A stretch of DNA of 64,000 nucleotides, from positions 1,302,001 through 1,366,000 of the forward strand of contig CAVRBO010000001.1 of the NCBI GenBank assembly GCA_963719285.1. The letters are read 5' to 3'. The stretch is from C-114 sp963719285 (GTDB lineage Bacteria; Chloroflexota; Limnocylindria; Limnocylindrales; CSP1-4). The notes below the pieces were generated by a model that was given only the letters and a program-made list of their open reading frames with translations, made no database searches and was not told the DNA's origin. A program made the translations under genes and the position numbers. This document shows, piece after piece, positions 1 through 7,307 of the stretch. Position 1 is the stretch's first letter. Each line of letters begins with the position of its first letter.

Positions 1-953
1 GCCCGAGCGCGCGTCGCTCCTCCTGGGTTACGCCGAGGCGCTGTGTCGCCTCGACCGTGGCGCCGAGGCGATCAAGCCGGCGTCGGAGGCGCTCGCGATC
101 CTCGACACCCTCGGCCGTTCGGCCGAGCGGATGAACGCCCAATACTGGCTGGCGTCCGGCCATCACCAATCGGATAACGAGGAAGAGTCGCGGGCGTTAC
201 TCCGGGCCCTGCTCGAAACGATCCGTGGGTGCGACGGCGCCGGACCCCCTGCTCCACGTCCGGGTGCTCATCGCCCTGGGCGCCGTGGAGATGAGCGCGA
301 GCCGGAGCGAGGCCGCGATCGCCTATCTGCGGGAGGCGGACGGCCTGTCGAGCGAGCTCGACACCCGGCGCCGGGCGACGTTCCTCCAGCCATCGCGACC
401 GGTTATCGGCGCGGAGGCGACCACGAGGGCGCGATCCGCGCCGGCCACCGAGAGCCTGGCCCTCTTCCGGACCGCCGAGGCGCGGATCGAGTCGGCCGGC
501 ATCGCCAATCACCTGGCGCTGGCGTATCTCGCGAGCGGGAGTCGCGAACGGGCCGCCGAGATGGGTCGGGTCGGCCGCGAGACGGCCGTGCAGGCGGGCG
601 ACGACCGGCTCCTCGCCCACATCGCCGACACGCAGGCGAGGATCGAGCTCGCCGACGGCCATCAGGCGGCGGCGATGGCACTGGCCGACGAGGCGATCGA
701 GCTGTCGGAACGGACGCAGAATCGGCCGGCCCTGCTCGACGCGATGGTCACGAAGGCCCGGATCCTGGGCGAGAGCGGTGGATCCGACGCCGCGACGGCG
801 CTCCTGGCCGAAGCCGCCGGCATCGTCCGCGCCACTGGTCCGGCCGGGCGCCGCAGGGACGTACTCACGGCCTGGGCGGACGCACTCGCCCGTGGCGGCG
901 ACCACGCCCGGGCGTACGAGATCATGCGCGAGGCCGCCCAGCCCGCCGGCTGA
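1..953 (+). pseudogene. TPR-repeat protein, C-terminal part, broken by frameshifts
   Basis: The reading frame enters from the left edge, so the N-terminus is missing. The recoverable protein is alpha-helical and Ala/Leu/Glu-rich with tetratricopeptide-like repeats, of the type found at the C-terminus of large signalling NTPases such as the cyclase protein at 22.4 kb. The frame is broken three times. Frame 2 reads well to about base 224; frame 3 takes over to about 385; frame 2 again gives a good TPR segment (AIATGYRRGGDHEGAIRAG) at about 389-445; frame 3 then continues to the stop at 951-953. No single frame gives a coherent protein. Either this is a decaying gene or the sequence has several single-base errors here. 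Function unknown; a scaffold or regulator role is only family-level inference. Confidence 0.6.
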
Positions 954-1023
954 CCGTCACGGTCGCGTCACCCGGCACGCGTCGGCCCGCCAACCGACCT
1001 TCCGCATCGGCCATCATGGGGAC

Positions 1024-1671
1024 GTGATCGACCCGCAGGCCGCCCGTGACGCCCTCGTCGCCGCCGGCGCCCGGCTCGGTGCACGGGGCCTCATCGTCGC
1101 GGCGGAGGGAAACCTCTCGATCCGCCTCGGATCCACGATCCTCGTCACCCCGTCCGGCCGGCGCAAGGACGAGCTCGACCCCGACGCCATGGTCGAAGTC
1201 GATCTCGATCCGGCCGAGCCAGGGGCGGACCGGGACCTCGCCGACCAGGTCGGGCCCCGGCCGAGTTCGGACGTGGCGACCCACCGGGCGATCTACCGTG
1301 CCCGTCCGGACGTCGTGGCGATCGCCCATGCCCACGTCGCCGCCTCCCTGGCGCTCACGAGCGTGGGGTTGGCGCCGGACCCCGCGGACCTGCCCGAGAC
1401 CCAGCTGTTCCTGCCCCGCCTGCCCTTCCTGCCGTTCATGCCGATGGGCAGTGCCGCCCTGACCGCCGCGGTGGTCGCCGCGTTCACCGATCGTGGACCC
1501 ACGGGCGAGGAGCCGCTGCCCGGCGCCGTCCTGCTCGAGCGCCATGGCCCGATCGCGGTCGGGCCGGACATCGAGACGGCCGGCAACCGCCTGGAGCTGG
1601 TCGACCTGCTGTGCCGCGTCCGGATGAACGTCGTCCTGCTCCGGGCCGCGCTCCGGGAGGCCGGCGACTGA
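1024..1671 (+). CDS. Class II aldolase/adducin family protein
   Basis: This 215-residue cytoplasmic protein belongs to the zinc-dependent class II aldolase family (fuculose-, ribulose- or rhamnulose-phosphate aldolases and relatives). Visible family motifs are GNLS at 29-32 in the phosphate/substrate region, a Ser-Ser-Asp at 81-83 where the catalytic Glu usually sits (here Asp), the HAH zinc ligands at 102-104, and a C-terminal ERHG near 179. Start GTG 1024 is chosen because all homology begins there. It sits six bases after a CATCAT hexamer, a weak match to the leaderless promoters seen elsewhere in the window. The substrate cannot be told from sequence; the Glu-to-Asp change makes a non-aldolase role possible. 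Confidence 0.8.
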   Translation: MIDPQAARDALVAAGARLGARGLIVAAEGNLSIRLGSTILVTPSGRRKDELDPDAMVEVDLDPAEPGADRDLADQVGPRPSSDVATHRAIYRARPDVVAIAHAHVAASLALTSVGLAPDPADLPETQLFLPRLPFLPFMPMGSAALTAAVVAAFTDRGPTGEEPLPGAVLLERHGPIAVGPDIETAGNRLELVDLLCRVRMNVVLLRAALREAGD

Positions 1672-1735
1672 CCCTCCGGGGCGGCATACTGGCCCGGCGC
1701 GCACGCGCCTGGACGCGGGAGAGAGGAGTGACCGG

Positions 1736-2419
1736 ATGGACCGCAAACTGAGGGCAGCGCTCGTCGCCGAGGCCGTCGGAACGTGCCTGTTCTTCATCGT
1801 GGGTGCCGGCTCGATCGTGCTCGGGACGTACGCGCCTCCCGGTCCGGACCTCCTCGGCGTCGCACTCGCCCACGGTCTCATCCTCGCCGTGATGGTCTCG
1901 TCGCTCGGCGCCGTGTCGGGTGGCCACTTCAACCCGGCGGTCACCTTCGCGCTGTGGATCGGCGGCAAGATCGATCCGATGCGGGCCGTGCTTTACGTCG
2001 TCGCGCAGCTCATCGGGGCGGTCGCAGCCGGTGTCGCGCTGCGTCTCGCGTTCCCGGACACGTGGCAGGCCACGAACATCGGCGTCCCGGCGCTCGGCCC
2101 GGGCATCGGTCCCCTGACCGGGATCGCGCTCGAGGCGATCCTGACGATCGTGCTCGTCCTGGCGGTCTTCGGGACGGCCGTCGACCCGCGCGGACCCAGG
2201 ATCGGTGGCCTGGCGATCGGCCTGGCGATCACGGCCGACATCCTGGTGGGCGGTCCGGTCACCGGGGCCGCGATGAATCCCGCCCGCTGGTTCGGGCCGG
2301 CGGTCGCCTCGGGCGCCTTCGACAACGCGCTCGTCTGGATCATCGGCCCGCTCCTCGGGGCCGCCGTGGCCGCGATCGGCTACCGCTGGTTGTTCAGCGA
2401 GGAGGCCACCGCCGCGTGA
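1736..2419 (+). CDS. MIP-family channel (aquaporin/glycerol facilitator)
   Basis: A 227-residue integral membrane protein with the six-helix pattern and two half-helix NPA loops of major intrinsic proteins: NPA at 66-68 (GGHFNPAVT) and at 181-183 followed by the selectivity-filter Arg184. It would passively conduct water, or small neutral solutes such as glycerol, across the cytoplasmic membrane. The short length and short loops resemble aquaporins more than glycerol facilitators, but the pore specificity is not decidable by eye. A GAGAGGAG ribosome site lies seven bases before ATG 1736. The gene is monocistronic, with a convergent minus-strand operon ending 55 bases downstream. Confidence 0.9.
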   Translation: MDRKLRAALVAEAVGTCLFFIVGAGSIVLGTYAPPGPDLLGVALAHGLILAVMVSSLGAVSGGHFNPAVTFALWIGGKIDPMRAVLYVVAQLIGAVAAGVALRLAFPDTWQATNIGVPALGPGIGPLTGIALEAILTIVLVLAVFGTAVDPRGPRIGGLAIGLAITADILVGGPVTGAAMNPARWFGPAVASGAFDNALVWIIGPLLGAAVAAIGYRWLFSEEATAA

Positions 2420-2473
2420 CGGCGGACCCGCCCCGGTTCCGGCGCCGTCCCTGCCCCGCGGTCCGACCCGCGA

Positions 2474-3019
2474 TCACTCGCCCCAGGCGTCGGGGTCGCT
2501 GAACTTCCGGTTGTTGGCCATGCTGGGCCACGCCCACGACTGACCGATCGCCAGGATCTGGCGGATGTGGTTGCGGTCGTGGTGGACCCATTCCGCCGTC
2601 GTCGACGCCACGGACACGCGTCCGACCTTGGCATGCATCCCGTTCCGTGCCAGGTCGGCCGGGGAGAGGCCGCGCACGAGCGTCACCGACTCCGCGCGCA
2701 GGGGCAGGAACTCCTCGAGCAGGGCCGAGGATGGCTTGGCGCAGTCGCCGCGCGCGGCCGCGACCGCCGGCTGATCCCAGCCCGGGAACGCGGGGTCGTC
2801 CTCGGCCAGGATCGTCCGGATCCGACCGGCGAACCCGCGCCGCTCTGCCTCGACGATGTGGCCGAGGACCTCGTTCGCGCACCACTCGCCGGGCGCCGGG
2901 CGCCACCGGCAACCCGCCTCGCCCAGGCCGCGGAACTCCGCGACGACGATCTCCGCCGCGGCGGCGAGGAGGTCCGCGATCCGGTTCGGGTCGAGCGGCG
3001 GCGCGGGTTCGTCGATCAC
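2474..3019 (-). CDS. DinB family protein
   Basis: A 181-residue helical protein of the DinB/YfiT four-helix-bundle superfamily. The three metal-ligand histidines are in place: His54 in EVLGHIVEAE, and His147 and His151 in the late EWVHHDRNH segment. Family members act as thiol-dependent transferases (bacillithiol, mycothiol) or have unknown roles. Start GTG 3019 overlaps the TGA of the upstream ABC ATPase gene by four bases, so it is the last gene of the peptide-transporter operon and is probably translationally coupled. An upstream in-frame extension exists but lies inside the ABC gene and has no family similarity. The functional link to peptide uptake is unknown. Confidence 0.85.
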   Translation of the reverse strand: MIDEPAPPLDPNRIADLLAAAAEIVVAEFRGLGEAGCRWRPAPGEWCANEVLGHIVEAERRGFAGRIRTILAEDDPAFPGWDQPAVAAARGDCAKPSSALLEEFLPLRAESVTLVRGLSPADLARNGMHAKVGRVSVASTTAEWVHHDRNHIRQILAIGQSWAWPSMANNRKFSDPDAWGE

Positions 3020-4134
3020 GTGGGACCTCCCGTGGACGGCGCGGCGACCGACGGCGCGGCGGTGGACGACGCCGCGAGCGCGGTCGCGCTCGCCGTCGCC
3101 GGCATGACCGGCAGCGACCGGCCACCCTCGACGAGCCAGCAGGCCGCCGACTGGCCGCCGCCGACGTCGAACAGAGGCGGCTCGTCGACGCGGCACCGGT
3201 CGAACGCGAGCGGGCAGCGCGGATGGAACCGGCAGCCGGCCGGCACGTGGGCCGCATCGGGCGTCTCGCCGACGAGGATCGTCCGCGCCGCGCGGGTCCC
3301 GGCCGCGGGCGGGGTGGGCGTCGGGGCGACCGAGACGAGCGCCTTCGTGTACGGGTTGTGGGGCTGGTTGATGACCTTGTCGGCCGGGCCGATCTCCATG
3401 ATCTTGCCGAGGTACATGACCGCGATCCGGTCGGCGATCACCCAGGCGAGCGACAGGTCATGGGTGATGAACACGTAGGTGAGCTTGCGCTCTTCACGCA
3501 GGTCGAGCATGAGCCGCAGGAGCTCCGTCCGGATCGACACGTCGAGCATCGACACCGGCTCGTCGGCGACGACCAGCTCAGGGCCCATGACGATCCCGCC
3601 GGCGATGACGACGCGCTGGCGCTGGCCGCCCGACAGCTCGTGGGGATAGCGGAAGGCGTACTCCCGCCCGGGCCGCAGCCCGGCCGATTCGATCGCGCCG
3701 ATCACCCGCTCCTCCCGCTCGGCGAACGACCCGCCCAGATGGTTCACGACTAGGGGCTCGGCCACGAAGTCGAAGATCGTCTGCTTCGGGTTCAACGTCT
3801 CGTACGGGTCCTGGAAGATGATCTGGACCCGCCGCCGGTAGTCTCGCAGCTTCGAGACGCCCCACAGGTCGCTGACGTCCCGGCCGTCGAACGTCACCTT
3901 GCCGGCTGTCTGCTTCGTGAGCTTGACGATGACCCGCCCTGTCGTCGTCTTGCCGCTGCCCGACTCGCCGACGAGGGCGAGCACCTCGCCCCGGCGGACC
4001 GACAGGTCGATCCCGTCCACCGCCCGGACGACCCCACCAGGGCGGCGCATGATCGTGTCTATGAGCCCACCCCGGACCGGGAAGTGGACCTCGAGGCCCT
4101 CGAGGCGGAGGATCTCGTCCGGCTCGGGATTCAT
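3016..4134 (-). CDS. oppF: Peptide/nickel-type ABC transporter ATPase, OppF/DppF-like
   Basis: A 372-residue cytoplasmic ATPase that powers the neighbouring OppBC permease. Walker A (GESGSGKTT) is at 56-64, the LSGGQ signature at 167-171, Walker B plus catalytic Glu (VVADEP) at about 188-193, and an H-loop ITHDLS near 223. The C-terminal oligopeptide-transporter domain carries the typical CRFHPRCP segment, whose cysteines may bind an iron-sulfur cluster. ATG 4134 overlaps the oppD stop by four bases (ATGA), and its own stop overlaps the DinB start. The Ala/Thr/Ser-rich tail after the conserved domain is unusual but probably unstructured. Substrate (di/oligopeptide, nickel or sugar) is not predictable from the ATPase. 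Confidence 0.93.
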   Translation of the reverse strand: MNPEPDEILRLEGLEVHFPVRGGLIDTIMRRPGGVVRAVDGIDLSVRRGEVLALVGESGSGKTTTGRVIVKLTKQTAGKVTFDGRDVSDLWGVSKLRDYRRRVQIIFQDPYETLNPKQTIFDFVAEPLVVNHLGGSFAEREERVIGAIESAGLRPGREYAFRYPHELSGGQRQRVVIAGGIVMGPELVVADEPVSMLDVSIRTELLRLMLDLREERKLTYVFITHDLSLAWVIADRIAVMYLGKIMEIGPADKVINQPHNPYTKALVSVAPTPTPPAAGTRAARTILVGETPDAAHVPAGCRFHPRCPLAFDRCRVDEPPLFDVGGGQSAACWLVEGGRSLPVMPATASATALAASSTAAPSVAAPSTGGPT

Positions 4135-5327
4135 GCCCCGGCCCCGCCCGGTGGGGCGAACGCGAGCGTCGCGGCCGGCGCGGTCGCGGACTCGGCGAGA
4201 CCGCGGCTCACGGCCGTCACCGGTGTCCCGACCCCGTCATCCGTGTAGAGGTGACAGGCCACCCGGACGCCGTCGTTGAAGGTGATCTCCGGCGGCACCA
4301 CCTCCGAGCAGACCGGCATCGCGAACGGGCAGCGCGGATGGAACCGGCAGCCGGACGGCGGCTCGCGCAGGTCGGGTGGCGAGCCCGGGATGACCTCGAG
4401 CGTCTTGCGGTCGGCGTGGATATTCGGGAACGCACCAAGGAGCTTCTGGGTGTACGGGTGACGGGGGGTCCGGAAGATGACGTCGACCAGGCCTTCCTCG
4501 GCGACCTTGCCGGCGTACATGACCATCACCCGGTCGCACGTCTCGGCGATGACCGAGAGGTCGTGGGTGATGAGGATGAGCGACAGCCCGAGCTCGGTTC
4601 GAAGGCGCTCCAGGAGCTCCAGGATCTGGGCCTGGACCATCACGTCGAGGGCGGTCGTTGGTTCGTCGCCGATGACGATCGCCGGATCGCAGGCGAGGGC
4701 CATCGCGATCATCGCCCGCTGGCGCATCCCGCCCGACAGCTCGTGCGGATAGGCTCGTGCCCGGGCTCGCGGGATCCCGACGAGCTCGAGCAGCTCGCGC
4801 GCGCGGCGACGCGCCTCGGCGGTGGGCACGTTCAGGCGTTCCTCGAGCGGCTCGGCGATCTGGTCGCCCACCCGGCGCACGGGGTTGAGCGCGTTCATCG
4901 CGCCCTGGAACACGATCGAGATCTCGCGCCAGCGGTAACGGCGGAGGGCCCGCTCGGACTTGCCGACGAGGTCGATCCCGAACAGCTTCACGCTCCCGCC
5001 GACGATCCTGGCGTTGGAGGGCAGGAGCCCCACGAGCGACAGCGCCGTCGTCGTCTTGCCGCAGCCGGACTCGCCGGCGATCCCGAGCGCCTCGCCGTCG
5101 TTGAGCGTGAACGACACGCCGTCGACCGCCTTGACCGTCCCGGACTCCATCTTGAACTGGGTGCGCAGGTCCTCCACGACCAGGAGCGGCGCGGCCGGGT
5201 CGGCCCGCTTGGGGAGCGGCCACTTCCGGTGACCCCGGATCTCGGCGGCGTTCGCGGCCCGGATGTCATCCGGATGGCGGAGGATGGCGGCGGCGTTCGG
5301 GGCGGCCGGCTCGGTCGGGCTCGTCAT
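4131..5327 (-). CDS. oppD: Peptide/nickel-type ABC transporter ATPase, OppD/DppD-like
   Basis: A 398-residue ATPase partner of OppF. Walker A (GESGCGKTT) is at 85-93, the signature LSGGM at 197-201, Walker B with DEP at about 216-223, and the C-terminal CRFHPRCP motif typical of this ATPase class is present. It has about 45 extra N-terminal residues ahead of the first beta strand. ATG 5327 overlaps the oppC stop by four bases; an in-frame extension upstream lies within oppC and is rejected. Together with OppF it forms the heterodimeric ATPase below the permease. Confidence 0.93.
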   Translation of the reverse strand: MTSPTEPAAPNAAAILRHPDDIRAANAAEIRGHRKWPLPKRADPAAPLLVVEDLRTQFKMESGTVKAVDGVSFTLNDGEALGIAGESGCGKTTTALSLVGLLPSNARIVGGSVKLFGIDLVGKSERALRRYRWREISIVFQGAMNALNPVRRVGDQIAEPLEERLNVPTAEARRRARELLELVGIPRARARAYPHELSGGMRQRAMIAMALACDPAIVIGDEPTTALDVMVQAQILELLERLRTELGLSLILITHDLSVIAETCDRVMVMYAGKVAEEGLVDVIFRTPRHPYTQKLLGAFPNIHADRKTLEVIPGSPPDLREPPSGCRFHPRCPFAMPVCSEVVPPEITFNDGVRVACHLYTDDGVGTPVTAVSRGLAESATAPAATLAFAPPGGAGA

Positions 5328-6274
5328 CGCCTGCCCTGCAGGCGCGGGTTGAGGATCTCGTCGAGGGCGTTGCCGACGAGCGTGAACGCGAGCACGACGA
5401 GGACGATGCACGCGGACGGGCCCACGACCCACCACCACGCACCAAGACCCGGCGCGCCGGCGGTCTCGGCGTCGTTGAGGATCTGGCCCCACGACGGCTG
5501 GAACGGGTCGCCCAGGCCGATGAACGCGAGCGTCGTCTCCGTGAGCACCGCGCCGGCGAAGGTCAGGACCGTGTTGGCGATGATCAGGTTGATGACGTTG
5601 GGGAGGAGGTGCCGGCGCATGATGTGGCCGCCACCCGCCCCGATGACCCGGGCCCGATCCACGAAGGCCCGCTCCTTGAGCGACAGGACCTGGCTCCGGA
5701 CGACGCGCGCGGTGGATGCCCAGCTCGTCAGGCCGATGACCACGACGATGACGATGAGGGTGATCCGGATCCCCGCGACCTCGGCCTCGGACCCGACGAT
5801 CTCGAGGATGATCGGGGCCAGGATGAGCGCCAGCACGAACGTGGGCAGAACCAGGAACAGGTCGGTGATCCGCATGAGCAGGCCGTCGATGAGACCGCCG
5901 AAGTAACCGGAGACGATGCCGACGAGGGCGCCGACGACGATCGTGACGATCGTCGCGAGCAGCCCGATGACCATCGACACGCGCGTGCCCCAGACGGTCA
6001 GGTTGAGGACGCTCCGACCGAGCGAATCCGTGCCCAGGATCTCCTGGAGGGTCGGCGCCTGGACGTGCGCGCCCGTCGCCGTCGTGACTGTCTGGAGCGG
6101 CCCGACGAAGAGGCCGGGCGCGACGGCGAGGATGGAGAAGACGACGAGGACGACGATGCCGACCATGCCGGCCGGCTTCCGGCTGAACTGGCGGACGAAG
6201 GTGCGCGCGGACCGGACGCGGAGGCGCCAGCGCTCGCCCCGGAATGACCGCGGCGTGTCCGCGATCGCCGCCAT
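5324..6274 (-). CDS. oppC: Peptide ABC transporter permease, OppC/DppC-like
   Basis: A 316-residue inner-membrane permease. It has a cytoplasmic N-terminus with basic residues, a first membrane helix at about 38-58, a large extracytoplasmic loop (with the family GTDSLGRS motif), then five more helices. The EAA coupling loop (RARVIGAGGGHIMRRHLLPN) contacts the ATPases. ATG 6274 shares one base with the oppB stop (TGATG), so OppB and OppC are probably translationally coupled. It forms the pore with OppB. Confidence 0.93.
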   Translation of the reverse strand: MAAIADTPRSFRGERWRLRVRSARTFVRQFSRKPAGMVGIVVLVVFSILAVAPGLFVGPLQTVTTATGAHVQAPTLQEILGTDSLGRSVLNLTVWGTRVSMVIGLLATIVTIVVGALVGIVSGYFGGLIDGLLMRITDLFLVLPTFVLALILAPIILEIVGSEAEVAGIRITLIVIVVVIGLTSWASTARVVRSQVLSLKERAFVDRARVIGAGGGHIMRRHLLPNVINLIIANTVLTFAGAVLTETTLAFIGLGDPFQPSWGQILNDAETAGAPGLGAWWWVVGPSACIVLVVLAFTLVGNALDEILNPRLQGRR

Positions 6275-7245
6275 CAGCGGACCCTCGGGTCGAGGAAGGC
6301 GTACAGGACGTCGGCGATGAGGTTCGCCACGACGACCGTGATCGACAGGAGCAGGAACGCGCCCTGGAGGACCGGGTAGTCGCGAGCCGAGAGCGCGTCG
6401 ACCGTGAGCGTGCCCAGGCCGGGCCAGTTGAACACGACCTCGACCGTGATCGCTCCGGCCACCACGTAGCCCAGGTTGATCGCGATGAGCGTCACGGCCG
6501 GCAGGAGGGCGTTGGGCAGCGCGTGGGCGCGCAGGATCCGGGTGTCGGCGATGCCCTTCGCGCGGGCCGTCGTGATGTAGTCCTCGCTCAGGGTCTCGAT
6601 GACCGACGAGCGCATCAGGATCGAGTACTGGCCGATGAGCCCGATCGCCACGGTCGTGACCGGCAGGGTGAAGTGGGCCAGGAAGTCCAGCGGTCGGTCG
6701 AATGGCCCGTTGTACTGGGCCCCGAGTTTGAGCATCCCCGACACCGGGAACCAGTGCAGAGCCGTCCCGAACACGACGAGGAGCAACATGCCGATGACGA
6801 AATACGGCATCGAGTAGAGGATCAGGCTGAGCGCGTTGCCCCCGAGGTCGATCGGCCCACCTCGTCGCCAGCCGGTATAGGCGCCCAGGGCGAGCCCGAT
6901 GATCGCGGCGAGGACCTCGCCCACCCCGAACAGGATGACCGTGGGCCAGAAATGGGTCGCCAGGACGTCGACGACGGTCTCGTCCTCGAACTTGAGCGAG
7001 TAGCCAAGGTCGCCCCGGGCCGTCGACACGACATACGCCACGAGCTGATCCGGGATGACCGGCTTGTCCAGACCCCACCGCTCACGCGTGGCGGCAAGGA
7101 CCTGGGGGTTGATGTGGGCGTTGCGGAGGAGGGCCCGTTCCGGCGAGCCCGGCATCATCCGGAACAGGATGAAGTTGAACAGGACGATGAGGACGATCGT
7201 CACCATCGCCGAGAGCAGTTTCCGGCCGAAGTAGCGCGTTCCCAT
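6274..7245 (-). CDS. oppB: Peptide ABC transporter permease, OppB/DppB-like
   Basis: A 323-residue permease with the typical N-terminal membrane helix followed by the FRMMPGSP-type segment, an extracytoplasmic loop, and five further helices. The EAA loop (YITTARAKGIADTRILRAHA) is well conserved. It pairs with OppC. It starts 62 bases after the binding-protein stop, and the intervening hairpin may set the expression ratio between the binding protein and the membrane components. Confidence 0.93.
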   Translation of the reverse strand: MGTRYFGRKLLSAMVTIVLIVLFNFILFRMMPGSPERALLRNAHINPQVLAATRERWGLDKPVIPDQLVAYVVSTARGDLGYSLKFEDETVVDVLATHFWPTVILFGVGEVLAAIIGLALGAYTGWRRGGPIDLGGNALSLILYSMPYFVIGMLLLVVFGTALHWFPVSGMLKLGAQYNGPFDRPLDFLAHFTLPVTTVAIGLIGQYSILMRSSVIETLSEDYITTARAKGIADTRILRAHALPNALLPAVTLIAINLGYVVAGAITVEVVFNWPGLGTLTVDALSARDYPVLQGAFLLLSITVVVANLIADVLYAFLDPRVR

Positions 7246-7268
7246 GGCCGGGCCGGATCAGGTGCGCG

Positions 7269-7303
7269 TGGGGCGAGCCGGGACCGATGACCGGGCCCGC
7301 CCC
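7269..7303 (-). other. Intercistronic hairpin between binding-protein and permease genes
   Basis: An imperfect GC-rich inverted repeat (GGGGCGAGCCGGGACC against CCGGGCCCGCCCC) lies in the 62-base gap after the binding-protein stop. There is no U-tract, so it is not a classical terminator. Its position suggests mRNA stabilisation or partial termination lowering permease expression relative to the binding protein, as in other binding-protein operons (inference). Confidence 0.4.
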
Positions 7304-7307
7304 GCGA

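Noticed and set aside
4251..5906. Long plus-strand frame opposite oppD and oppC
   Set aside because: Composition is that of a reversed coding strand, and the minus-strand genes have intact ABC transporter motifs and coupled starts.
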